Assembly (NCBI GenBank): GCA_964059195.1
Contig: CAXKWD010000006.1
Location: 136,336,039-136,400,038 of the forward strand
Length of the DNA stretch: 64,000 bases
Reading direction: 5' to 3'
Source: Ectobius pallidus
Lineage: Eukaryota; Arthropoda; Insecta; Blattodea; Ectobiidae
A model generated the notes under the pieces. The model had not been told where the DNA came from. It searched no databases and saw nothing but the letters and a program-made list of their open reading frames with translations. Positions 1 through 12,700 of the stretch are shown here, in pieces; positions within the stretch are counted from its first letter, which is position 1, and each line of letters opens with the position of its first letter. Position numbers and translations under genes: made by a program.

Positions 1-105
1 ATGCTGAGCAGACATCTACCAGTCTTCCCACAAATTCTGCAATTGATTTCAGCTGATGATGCAGTCAATATCTATGAAACATATTCTATGTAAGAGAAAA
101 CACTT
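1..105 (+). mobile_element. 3' end of a Penelope-like element
   Basis: Aligns with the end of the Penelope-like element at 11.1-12.05 kb. GACATCTACC is followed by a coding tail ending in Ser, then TGATGATGCAG, GAAAC and ATTCTATGTAAG, against GACATCTACC...TGATGATGCAG...GAAATGCATTATGTGTAAG in the other copy. The coding strand enters from outside the window on the left. See the finding on the hammerhead-like core. Confidence 0.6.
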
Positions 106-263
106 AATAGTGAAATCGAGTGATAACCCTATTCAATGTTAATATTAATTACTTCATTGTGGCTCCCATAAACATTATTTATTATAACTACCTTAATTTA
201 CATAGAAGCAATTTCTTGGGTGATATGTTCAGTCTTCAAAGATTAAAACTACCAAAACAAATG

Positions 264-361
264 GTTGTTACACTATTAACCCACGATCGCACACATTGTT
301 AGAATGGGAAACTCTGGTTGTTAAACTATTAACCCATGATCGCACAGGTTGTTACAATGGA
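264..361. repeat. Two-copy tandem repeat, period 53 bp
   Basis: The units GTTGTTACACTATTAACCCA / CGATCGCACACATTGTTAGA and GTTGTTAAACTATTAACCCA / TGATCGCACAGGTTGTTACA lie head to tail with few differences. No coding potential. Confidence 0.7.
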
Positions 362-1082
362 TCTAACAACTGTGTATATTTTTTAATAACTTGCCTATAT
401 CTTGGAAGAGAGTTGTTTTGCTAGCATTGCTTTCTACAACATCTGTAATTTATTATTTGTGAAACTCAACTGTAGGAACAACACAATGGAAGATGACTTC
501 CTAGTCCTAAGCAGACTTTCCTAGCCAAGGTTAATGGAGATGCATAAATTATGAAAAGTATGCATAAGAAACAAGCTACCAAAGAAAATGTAAGTTTTAT
601 AGGTAATGAAAAAGCAGATATCCTTGCAAGGAAAGGATTTGCTGAAACATTTACTGAACTGGAACCAGTAAAATGATTTCCAAAGCACAATTTATAAGTT
701 CTTGTAATTTTTCAGTGATAGAGAAGGCTATAATGGCCTTACTTCACTAGGTTAAATTAGTAAAATAAAAATATATATCAAGCAGATTCAATTATGAGTG
801 AATTAAAGATAACCACAACAAATATTGGACTCAAGAGGACGAAACAAACATTCTTAACATTTACTATGGATCCCCAGAGACTCAACAGATCTTAAATAAG
901 AACAGCAAATGGATATGGCAAACTGGCTGCCCGCGTTTCGCATAGACCACATTTCGTGCAGCCTGCATCAAAGCCAGTTAATAAAATATAAAATATTTAT
1001 ATCCTGAAATAAATTAGTTTAACAGAAGAATTGCTTCTATATTTGGAAGCACTTGTGTGAATCCATATTCACAGTGCTCTCA

Positions 1083-2135
1083 TTAATGTGTACTGTATTT
1101 TAGAAAATAATTTTACTGCATGCAAAAGAAGTGCTCTTTAATGTGTACTGAATTTTAATAAATAATTTTACCAGTAGCATAGCTTGACATTGTGTTCTGG
1201 GTAAACTATATTTTAAAAAGTAAGTTTATAATGATTGTTTAAATGCCACACAAGTTCTCAAGTATTAATAACGTTTTAAATAAGAGGAATGTTGCACATG
1301 GATTTGATTTCATATAGGCCTATACCTATATAAAGTATTACTACAAGTATTATTATATTGTTACTATTATTATTATTACATTTACATTTTATATTCCTTC
1401 AACACTCCATCCTTTTCCCCACTAAATAGCAAATACAATATCTATGGTTGTAACTGGTCATTTATCTAAGTTTCACATGTTTTTTTTCTCATAAGACAGA
1501 ACCAAAAAGGGATTTTTAATAGGGGATCAACTATACTGGTGCAATTGTCCATGCTTGTAAAACAACTAAAACACGCAACACTGAAGCATAATCAAACGCA
1601 CAGTTTAAAAACTACACTCAGAGCTAGGTCAGCAATGATAATGTAATGTTTACCCACTTTCAAGCAAGCAGGTATCTGAGGGATGAAACTACAACCCTGA
1701 TAAACCTTACTAGTCTCTATGGTGGTGCCTTATGTTGCTCTTGCACAAGGAATTAGCTTGTCTTCTCTCAACAAGTACGTTAACATTTAGTGGGAAAAGT
1801 TATATAATTTGCACTTGAATGAGACTACAACTCAACTTGCCTCTGCTGCTGCATCAGGCTGCCTAAGTACATGGCACCACAAGTTTACGCATGGTAACAG
1901 TAGGAAGTGGGGTATGCAGCAACAAAAAATATTTTAATGATAGTACTAAGGGGTTTATAATGATTAATGACTTGGTTGACGATGCCTTTATTTTTTTATG
2001 AATCCACTTTTTCTTAGCACTTTAATTAGGTAGACTCAGCCTCCAAGTCTCCCCTCACGCTTTGGCACTAAATTTTACTGCATGCAAAAGAAGAGCTCTT
2101 TAATGTGTACTGCATTTTAATAAATAATTAATTTA
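1083..2135. repeat. Short dispersed repeat, three copies
   Basis: The segment TTAATGTGTACTGNATTTTA occurs at about 1083, 1138 and 2100. The 2070-2135 copy shares the longer block TTTTACTGCATGCAAAAGAA with 1110-1130. The first two copies form a 55-bp tandem; the third is 1 kb away. Otherwise 362-2480 shows no genes. Confidence 0.6.
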
Positions 2136-2487
2136 ATTTTTAATAATTATATTACTGCATTAAAAAATGTGCGGCTCCTGATGTCAACATACATCATATA
2201 ACTTATTGGCACTCTTAAGTAACAAGTTGGTCACCCACAGCTGTATGAAAAGAAAACCTACTTTGCAGATTTTGAAAATAGGAGGAAGAATCAGCCTCTG
2301 ACATATTGTTGAATGTGAAGTCTTAACCAGTAGGAGAGAGAAATTCCTAGGGATCACTGAAGTTGATAACTAGACTGTCAACTGTTAATCATGTTGGTTA
2401 TATCATTCAGCTCAATAATTTGCAAGGTATTATATAATTATTTTATAGCCTCAAAACTCTTATCCGAAGCACTGGATAGTGCCTCTA

Positions 2488-2591
2488 GAAGGAAGGAAGG
2501 TAGGTAGGAAGGAAGGAAGGAAGGAAGGAAGGAAGGAAGGAAGGAAGGAAGGAAGGAAGGAAGGAAGGAAGGAAGGAAGGAAGGAAGGAAG
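2488..2591. repeat. (GGAA)n microsatellite
   Basis: About 100 bp of nearly pure GGAA/AAGG tetranucleotide with one TAGGTAGG interruption. Open frames across it on the minus strand (repeating Phe-Leu-Pro-Ser) are artefacts of the repeat. Confidence 0.97.
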
Positions 2592-3379
2592 AAGATAAAA
2601 TATGAAAAGAATACAATTGACCTCAAACGTCTAATCTAATTAATCTAATGTAAAGTATAAGTAGGGACCATAGTTTTTGTTAAAATAAAATGGCTGATTT
2701 TGGTGTTAACTTCCTTCTATTTCATTTCAAAATGCAAAATGAAAGAAAAATAGTGAAGTGGGCATTAATTTAACCTAAAAATGGCATAATTTACCTCACA
2801 AAAGTACCAAATACTGCGGATAAAATACAAAATATATTGAATCTACACTCTCTGTTGCAATAAGCATCCCAAACTCTGCACAGAGAAAGCAGAAAAAGGA
2901 GTGTATCAATGACCACTGAAGAGTGTACATTCCTCAGTCTTTGCTGTAACCAATCACAATTAGTATCAATAACTTTTTAACTGCCATAGAAATAGCAGAA
3001 AAGGAAACATGCTACAAGAAAAATTACACTAAAACAAAATATTACAATTTTGAATCAAATTTTTGTACAAAATTCTCAATTTATGTAAGGAAGGAGCACA
3101 TCTCACACTTATTTAGAAATTTTGCACACTCGACCAAATTTTGTGATATTTCGTGGAATCAATTTGCTTAATATTGGTATCTTATGCTAGTACAAAGATA
3201 AATATAGCTAAGGAAAGCTGTTTTGTACAATTTTACGCTTATCGCATTTACCAAAAAATATGGTCCCTAAGCATAAGGTATTTTCTTCTCTGTATATCAA
3301 GAATCTATTCATTAATAGTTGCCATTTGTTTTTTAAACACTGTCGAACGAAGAAAGAAGAGATAAAAGAATTAACCTAC
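2592..3379. other. Intron sequence, nothing recognised
   Basis: AT-rich; no ORF with family resemblance. If exon 9 splices onward, this belongs to the next Larp4B intron. Searched on the minus strand by eye for the LARP4 'LSYAEV' coding block; not found. Confidence 0.6.
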
Positions 3380-3712
3380 TTATCTGGAGAAGAGGGTGGT
3401 GGAGATTGCAAGACTGCATGGAGGTTTGAGTCACTGCTCATCCCAACATCTTTCACTTCTTTGTCACATGAAGGCTGTAAGGGTTGAGCTTGGACTACTA
3501 CTGGGAGTGGAACTTGATGACTAGTCTGCAGTTGTTGCTGTGGAGGCGGTGGTGGAGGTGGTTGCTGAGCCTTTACTTCAGGGACTGAGGCTTGCTTGGG
3601 AACAGGGGACACCGGCGATGATGCACGAGGGGAAGTGCATGCAACTCCATTGTCCTTCTCTTTCACATTTGTGCTCTTAGGTCTCGCAGTGCCCTTTACA
3701 ACATCTGACAAC
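3380..3712 (-). CDS. Larp4B: Larp4B exon 9 (last visible): SDVVKG motif and poly-Pro/Gln tract
   Basis: Acceptor TTTGTAG; split AG+G gives Arg, completing [12 protein letters not shown]. Then comes a disordered tail with seven prolines followed by QQQLQ, a Pro/Gln-rich stretch ([12 protein letters not shown]) and [10 protein letters not shown] donor GATAA before GTAGGT is proposed (phase 2, as in the three preceding junctions). If it is not used, translation meets TAG at once (3378-3376), so SSPDK could also be a true C-terminus. The conserved C-terminal block of vertebrate LARP4 is absent from 1-3379, which favours splicing beyond the window. Confidence 0.85.
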
Positions 3713-6700
3713 CTACAAATTTAACAAACATTTACACAAGTTTAAACAAATAAACTACTTCATACAAATCATTACCATACATTATAAAAGATTTGTAAAA
3801 CTAAAATCATAAATGGAAAGAAATATTTACATTTTTAACAAAACTAAAATCTTAAATGAAATATTCTGTTCCTCAAATCTTTCTAGTGATGCATGCACCT
3901 CCCCTCAAAAGAAGTAACAAACATACAGACATTTCTAGCACATAATTATTTCTTAAATTCTTGTCATACCTGCCAGGATATTGTGATAGTTATGCACGAA
4001 CACACTGTTTAGAAGACTTCAGAGAAGCAGGCTATATCTTACTGTACTAAATACTATGTTGGATGCCTTGTTTTTCTATTTTTGTATTATGGTTAGTTTC
4101 TCTTACCTATATTAATGAATAACGTGTTAACACTGCCTAAACAGCATGAAAAACTATAGATATATATATATAGTGCGCTTCACATAAGAGTTGGTCAATC
4201 ACGCTTTCTGCGTCGCAGCGGCCACATTTCTAACTCCTGAGCGATCGGGTGAAATATCTAATCAAATAAAGCTGCCAATGGTGTAATGATTCAGGTTCAC
4301 ACAATTGAAGTTAAAATTACAATGAAAATAAGCACGTACCTCAACCCAAGAGATGTTGGGAATGTCCTTTTCTTGCATCCACACAGAACAGCCATTTTAG
4401 GAAATTTTCTTTCACGCGCATAAGTTCAGCTTCTGAGATAGTTAATTTCTTTAGTGATATTGTCTTTAAGTTCTTCTAACAGTATGCGACTATTATTTAT
4501 GGGGGAACTTGACAAGTGTATAGGTCAATTTCCTGTACATTAGTAGAACTTAAAGACAATATCACAAGAGAAATGAACTCTATCTCGGAAGCTGAACTTA
4601 CGTGCGTGAAAAGAGAGAGAGAGGGAAATTACTAAAAAGGTGCCAGTGTTGTGTAGATGCAAGAGGAAGACAATTCCAACATCTCTTGTGATGAGGTACG
4701 TGGTTATTTTTATTGTAATTTTAACTGTAACTGTGAGAACCTGAATCATTACACCGTTGGAGGCTTTATTTGCATAGATATTTCACCCGATCACTCGGGA
4801 GTTAGAGCTGAAGCCGCGACGCAGAAACCCGCATGACTGGCCAACTCGTACGTGAAATGTAGTGAATATAAAGTGTAATAATCATAGTAAGTAAAACGAA
4901 TACAATTATGTTACGTCTTGAAGAGTAGAATAAAATCTAATTTATTTACGTATTGACTTCCATACTGATATTTTTACCTACCTTCCAAAGAACACTAGCA
5001 GCTCTCTGAAAAGGGAATACATACAAGCCAACAGAATAAGGCTTATGTGTTACATATTCAGAAATTTTGTTTCTGCTTTCTCCATTCATGAAGTAGCACG
5101 AAAATAACAGGACACAATGTACCCCATGATTATATCTTGAAATAAATTATTACTCACACAATAACAATTCAGCTACAGATTGCTTTGTAACTCCACACTG
5201 AATTTAAAAAAAAAAAAATACTTTATCAACTTACGTAATAAATAATTTTTGAGATCTCCAGCACCAAAAGGGTAGATGAAACAGCTGATATTATGTGTAT
5301 CATTATTACTAACTTATTATATCAGACAACCAGACATATGTTTACAAGAGACAACTAGAAATATGAGTGTGAATACAGAACTAAATATTTTTAAAATTTG
5401 TCTTTAGTCATTAAGCATTAATTTCAAGTTAATTACAGAATTTTTGTTTTTATGAATATTTTATTAATAGAAGTCACTAAAATGATGTATGCTGTACACT
5501 ATGTTTCAAAATAATATTCATGAAAGCTCCAGGTTTAGAGCAGTTCTAACCAGTAAGCAATACATTTATGAGTGATACTAGAAGAAAAATAGTAATTTGT
5601 AAAACTGACTAAAAATGAAAATAATAAAATAAAATAAATAAATATTAAAGCTGCTCTTCCTCACCTTCCCTGATTTAAGGAGTGTAAACACCCTACTAGA
5701 AACAAGTTTTTGTAAGAAATATTATTATTATTATGGCACAATTACTTCACAGGATTCCAGAGGTGTATAGAATGATCTCAGTATTTACTCCTACAACTAA
5801 ATAGCTGCTTGATTAAGTGTACATGGCACAACTCATTTGTGAAAACTGATAGGAACTCATTGAGTGTTTCTGAAGTAATGAATGCAAAGACTAGGGACAG
5901 TTAAACTATTCTATAATAAGAAGAAGTGTTTGTGCACGATACCCAGCGAATCTACTGCACGCAGAGATCTAAAATTAAACATAGATGGACTGAAGTGGCC
6001 GAATGCATATTGAAGTCGGGTTTTTAATTTTCTCTTGAATTTTTTGTGCTATCAAACCATCAGTTTTCGGTAATACATTTCAACTGTCAAATTAACTGCA
6101 GGTGGCTTTGCCTTTTTTTGTCATAACTTGGAAATAAAAGAATCGTGATTTTTTCAATATATCACATAGAAATACCGATTGCTTCGATTCTGTGAGCTCA
6201 CCCTGGTCAGTTCATTTGTTTATAATGTCAAGGCATGCAGAAATCTGAAATTTTCAACATAGACTGAAGACTTCTCAAGAAGGCAGTGATATTGGCCTAA
6301 ATGGGTAAACATTGATAGATTTGGATGGAACTCACTATGCAGGGGTTTTCTGGGCCAGGGAACTCGAACCTGAGGTCATTTTTCCCAAGCAGTGCTTTCT
6401 AATTGTGGAATGCACTCCAAAGTCGGATTATTAGGTGATTCATTATAATTATTAATAATTTAGTCTGTGAATGATTTTGACATAACTATTAATACATGTA
6501 ATGTTTTAATTATTGCTCTTAATTTTTAATCTTCGAATTAATTATCATGGGTGAAGCCACAGGCACCTGCTAGTTTTAAGAAGTCTGATCTCCATTTCAA
6601 TGTACAGGGCTCCCACAAATGAATTTTCAGGTTTCGAACACTCTTCACGTTTAATGAAACTCAGAAACATATAACTAGTATCGTTAGAAAGAGAAACTAA

Positions 6701-9700
6701 AGTTTTGTTCAACTGCTTCAATGGGAAACTTTGAAGCACACAGTTGGCAACTCTGAAGCATGTTGTTGAGATTGCAAAATTTCTGCTATGGAGTTTACCA
6801 TATTAATCAATCTGTTATGGTTCAGCGACATTTCCGAAAAAGATTTGCTGTAGATCCACCCAGTGGGTCTTCAATTCTTAAATGGTGCTCTGACTTTAAG
6901 ACAGGATGATGTATTTGTAAGAGACAGTTGATTGCTCATCATTAAGTGACGAAACTGTAGAGCGAGTTTGTTAACCTTTCGCTTGTAATCCTCAAAAATC
7001 AGTGACTGCACCGAGTATATCCCTAAATCAATTTAATACCAGACTACTGAACAAACAGATTAGCAGAGCTTGTTATAATGATATACAACTTCTTCAATGG
7101 CCACCACGTTCACCTGACCTGACACCCTTTAACTATTTTTTTTGGTGGGGTTTGGGTCAAGATATTGTGTATAAGCCACCCCTTCCACAGACTTTCCTTG
7201 ACCTGAAAGAGTGCATCACAGTAGCAGTCACATCATCTGGCCATCAAACACTGCAAAGTACCTTAATGGAAATTGGTTGTAGGCCTGATGTGTGGCATGT
7301 TATCAATGAGGCTCACATTAACATCTGTGAGGTAATAGAACAAAACTTGTTTAGTTTCTCTTTCTACCGATACTAGTTTCATGTTTCTGATTTTCATTAC
7401 ACGTAAGTAACAAGTGTTCGAAACCTAAAAGTGTATTTGTGGGAATCCTGTATTATTTTATAGCTTTGCGGAAAATCTTCCCAGCATTGCAATAATAAAA
7501 GGAAAAAAGGAAAGGAGATAAAAAAAAAAAACCAAAGGTGTAAATGTTTCTTAGTTTGTTCCATGCAAGTTTCATTTCTTAATAGGAAATTAATTTTAGG
7601 AAATAAATAGAATCTATGTTAATTGATAGTAAAGCAAAATCTAAGGTTCTGGCATGCTACACTTGGGTCATTCAAGCAGATAATGCATGATTTTGAGATT
7701 TGAAAGATGCAACAATAAAATACAAGATACTGATTGGAGAGTTCTATGTCCATATCTAAATCTTGGTTGCAATAGTATTCCTTAAAAAATAAAGGCTTAC
7801 ATAATACCATTTTCATATACTTGTTTTTCACATGGAAGTAAACAGTGGATCACAAATCAGAATGACACAATTAATTTCAATGTTTGAAAAAAAGGATGAA
7901 TTTAATACTGCAAATTATTACAATTTGCCAACTAAAAAGATTAAAATTATGCAGAAACTAAAGACTATCAATTTTATCAATGATTAAACATGCAAATAGT
8001 TTAATTTATTCATTAGTGAGGGAGTTGAATTGAGCAAACAGAATTTTCCAATTACACCTACATTTTATATTGATCTGGTACATAATGCTAATCATGAACA
8101 AAACTCAATTTAACAAAGCATGGGAAAAATACTGCCTTTACAATTCAAGAATGAGTATTTTTTCTTTCTTTTTTTCCCCACAGGATAGATATAACTGGGA
8201 AAATACGCTAGCCTTAAGACTGCTGATTTTAAGTTTAAGAATGTTTTAAGTAATTATTTAGTATAAGTTTTTCTAATATATTGAACTGTACCATCCCCAA
8301 ACACAAGCTCTGCTTCTTCGGGTGGTGTATCAACTTTGTATGTATTTTTCGTGTAATTTGGAACAATAAATTGTAATTGTAATTGTAAATTGTAAATGAC
8401 TGGATACATATTAATAAGACAATTAAATAAAAATAAAGAATGAATTAAAAGAAGAGAAAAAATGAATCTCCCTTGAATTCAGTGCAAGATTTTAGCAGCA
8501 CACATATCTTCTATAGAGCAATGTCAGAAAAAATCGAACACAAGCATTCATTGATTGTCCCCCTCCCCCCAAAAAAGAAGTCTCAATTCTTTCTCTTCAT
8601 TTTTCCAAAGTTTAAGTTTTTTTAGAACTGATTCCTTAAGAAAATGCATGAAAATACATGGAAAATTGATGTCAATTCACATACTACAAGTTAGGGCCTA
8701 CCAAGCCTAGCAAAATGCCCCTCACATAGCTGTGCTTAACTTAACACAAAAAATTTATAACAGAGTTGATGGTTGATTAGTTACTTAGTTATTTAGCAAC
8801 GGGGATGTACTGCAACTTAAGCCTGACACTGTTGCTGGTGTGCTGGAATTTTGTCCCACAGGAGTTCTTTCACATTCCTGTAAATCTACAGGCATGAGCA
8901 CATATAAATGCCATCGACCTGGGCCGGGATCGAACCCAAACCTTGAGCACAGAAAGCCAGTGCCTGTGCTACACAGGCTGACGTTTATGCACTCTGTAGC
9001 TTACTTACCAATACGTTTATTATACATGTATGTGTGTATGAGTGTAAAAGTCAATTTAAATTTCATGCTGTGTGTACAGCTACAATAGGGGTGTACTTTA
9101 GGCCTAAGACAGTCACCGGTGTGCTGGAATTTTGCCTATAAATCTATGGACATTCACCTCTCATTTTATGTACTCAGATAAATGTCATTGACCTAGGCTG
9201 GGATCTAACCCGCTACTTACAGGTATAGGCACACTTTGTATAGGGACAGAAAGCCAGGACTAAACTGACTGACCAAGGAAACTTTTCAGATTATATTTTT
9301 TAAGAATGCTTTCTTTGTAATGGAGTATGTAGACAAGGTACAAGATTCACATGTTAAAAAGAAAAATAGCTACATTAAGTCTATCTCACTATGACCCACA
9401 TCTAATCTACAAGTGAAAATGTTAAAAAGCACATTTTGTTGAATCCACACAAGCCATTCTTGTTCTGAACATTCACTCTTTCAGTTCATACAACAATAAA
9501 TGCTGAAAAACTTTATCTTCTAAGGAACTTTTTTCAACTGCTACATTCCCATAAAGGATTAGGATTGTTTTACGGAATATCAGCTGCAAAGCAATTCCAT
9601 TATTTCATCAAGGAACTGATGTGATGCCATAACTTCATCTGCTGTAATGCTGTACTGTAAGTAATGCATTTTGCATTACAAAAGCAAAGACATTTAACAT

Positions 9701-12700
9701 TGAACATTTTTTTATGTTCTTCCAGTGCTGCTTTTGCTGTGTAGGCGAACTGAAGAAACATTTGAAATTATAAAATAAGCGAACATCGAAAGCTTGATGC
9801 TTTTTTCCCCCAGAGAATGGCCAGGTGGCAATATGATCTTGAAGTTGTGCTTGAGCTGTATATACATATATATATATATATGATGTATTCAACAATCTGT
9901 GCATATGGAACGTGTTTCTGTTGCTCGTGTTCCCCAGGCTGCTATCTACTGTACTACATTCACAAGCATTGCCAACTCACCTATTTTCCCAATGAGAACT
10001 TGAACTTTCCACTTGTACAGTTTCAACTGGAGGATTAGTCTTGGCACTCACACAGACTCCTGCTTCCAACCCTGGCAATGGGGGAAAGGCAGTGGCCTCA
10101 AGATCAAACTGTACTCCCTTTGAGGAATTTGTTCCGCTGCTGTCCCTGTTCAGGGGCTGGGGACTACCTCCTGAGGTAGGTTTTCCATTCCCCATCATGG
10201 CTGACGATCTTCCAGGACCAACGACTTCATCTTCCTTCCTCCTTCGCCGATGTCTACAAAGTCAATAGCGGAGATATCAACCGAACTTACCAAGAAGTGC
10301 AGAAATAAAAAACAAAGATACGCACACAAAAGGAGACAAAAAGCATTTCCCCTAAAAATGTGCCTTAAAGTGTATGTCTCAGGCATTTCAAGCAACGTGA
10401 GACTTTTCTTTTTTCCCAGATTTTTATTGCCAGTATTCCTCGTGAATAATGCAAGGCACCCAAGGAGAGAAACAATTAATTAGCATTCCATGACAATCCT
10501 GAAGCTTCCACATGCATTTCAAAACCAAAGCCCACTGTACAGCCACAAAAAGTAATTCCACTTCTTGAGATTCAACTACAATTACAAATCAAGAATTAGC
10601 TAGGAGGGCACTGAAAGATGTTAAGATACTTTGTATTAAATATTGCATGTTATCAGCTGAATTACTGAATTAGGAAGAGTGGATGAAAATTATTTCACCA
10701 TTTACTTTCACTTAAAGTGAAATAATCATTTCGATTAATTACTTATTTTACATAAATGTATCACCTACCCTTTCACATTAGAACAAATAAATGAGACTAC
10801 CGAGCCAATTATTAAAAAAATTAAGGATTTAGTCTTAGGTATAAAGATGCTCTTTCAAGATTCAATTTTGCCATCAGATTAATATCATCAGGTAGTAAAG
10901 AAAGAAAAAAAAAGACATATTACATTATACGGTAAACTGATGACAGCTGATATCCTATAATACAAACAAACATAATATACTTAAAAATTGTAACCGGGAT
11001 TCACAGTGAAGTAATCAAATATACATACTTAATTCAGTTTTCCACTCAACTTCACTTATATAAACAGGAAACTGGCAGGAGATGCATTAAAGTTGTTGAA
11101 CCTACAGGATAACTCAATAAAATTCACTGCAGAGGTTGAATCAGAAAACTTCTTACCTTTTTTAGACATCAAAATCATTAGAAACCACAACAGGATTGAG
11201 TTTGGCATTTTCAGGAAAGCAACACATGTAGACAACTACATTAAACAAGATGGACACAACCCTAGTTCACACAAACATGCGATCTTTAATAGCCTTGCTT
11301 TTAGATTAGTAAACATACCTATGAACAGTTCTGAATACAACAATGAATACCAGCATATCTTGGACACCGCACTCAAAAACGGCTTCGACACAGATTTAGT
11401 TAACAAGAGAATCAAAAAGTTTGAAAAACAAAAGCTAATACGTGAAAATTGCACTTTAAGAAACATTAAAGATCACACTTTCAAAAAGTTCACTTTTCAC
11501 CCTAGACTACACTACAAATTTGAGAAGATTTTCAAAGAAGTGGATATAAGACTGGCCCCCATCAACAGATCCAACATAAAAACACTACTAAAATCTGGAC
11601 AAATGGATAAGATTCCCCCAAAGAAAAACTCGGGCATTTATGAATTAAAATGCAAAGACTGCAACAAACTGTATATTGGAAAAACCAAGAGAAATTTAAA
11701 TATAAGGCATAAGGAACACTTAAGAAATATAAAGTACAAACAAACAGAAAAGTCGGCTGTTGCACATCATTTTTGGACCACAGGACATGAATTTGAAGAG
11801 GACATTAAATTAGTAAAATCAGTAACAAAACCGATAGAATTAACGGTATGGGAAAAAATTTTCATTCAAAGGAACAGGAATAACTTGGTTAATTTCGATA
11901 TCCCAAAGGAAAACGACCTCATCACTACACTGATACGCCCAACAGAGACATCTACCGGTCCTCCAGCAAACTCGGCAGTTGACCTCATCTGATGATGCAG
12001 CTAAGAAGCTGTGAAATGCATTATGTGTAAGTCATTACTTATATAAGTGAAGTTGAGTGGAAAACTGAATTAAGTATGTATAATATACTTGCTACTATTT
12101 ACATCTAATATAATATTTGAGCTGGTGTTTCTGCTCTGCAGAGACTGCATTGAATTATGAAATTAATCTAAGGTGGCCTTGCTGGGTTACCAAAGCAAAC
12201 TGGGTAAGACGAGCATCGCTGAAAAATACCAATCGTGATCAAAAAGTTGAGGACATTGAAAGAGAAAGAAGAAGTGGCATTGAGAATAAAGTTAATAAAA
12301 TTAAGAACAAAAAATTGGGTGAAGTATGAACTAAAACTTGGGTGAGGTAAGAAAAAAAATGTGGGTGAAGTAAGAACATAAACTTGACTGAAGGTTCAAC
12401 AGAAACTTGTGTGAAGATAGTAAAAGTGGACATATGAAGAATCCAAATAAAAAAACAAGGAACACTCCTGACAAGAAATCATCAAAATGGACAAGAGAAG
12501 AACCATGTAATATGAAATATATTGCAGTTTAGTAGATAATTGCAAGCAAAGACGCGGGCACCTGCTAGTCTAATATACCAACCATTTTATTATTAACGTT
12601 TCAAATGAAAAGCTGAGGTCACTGTTCAGATTCATATATATGGGTTTTAAACGCTAATGCTTTATCCCAAGTATGCTCACAATTTTTGTACAGTTAGTTA

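Noticed and set aside
2438..2626. Repetitive minus-strand reading frame and regular 4-bp repeats (CRISPR- or repeat-protein-like)
   Set aside because: It is a plain (GGAA)n microsatellite; no spacers and no coding composition.
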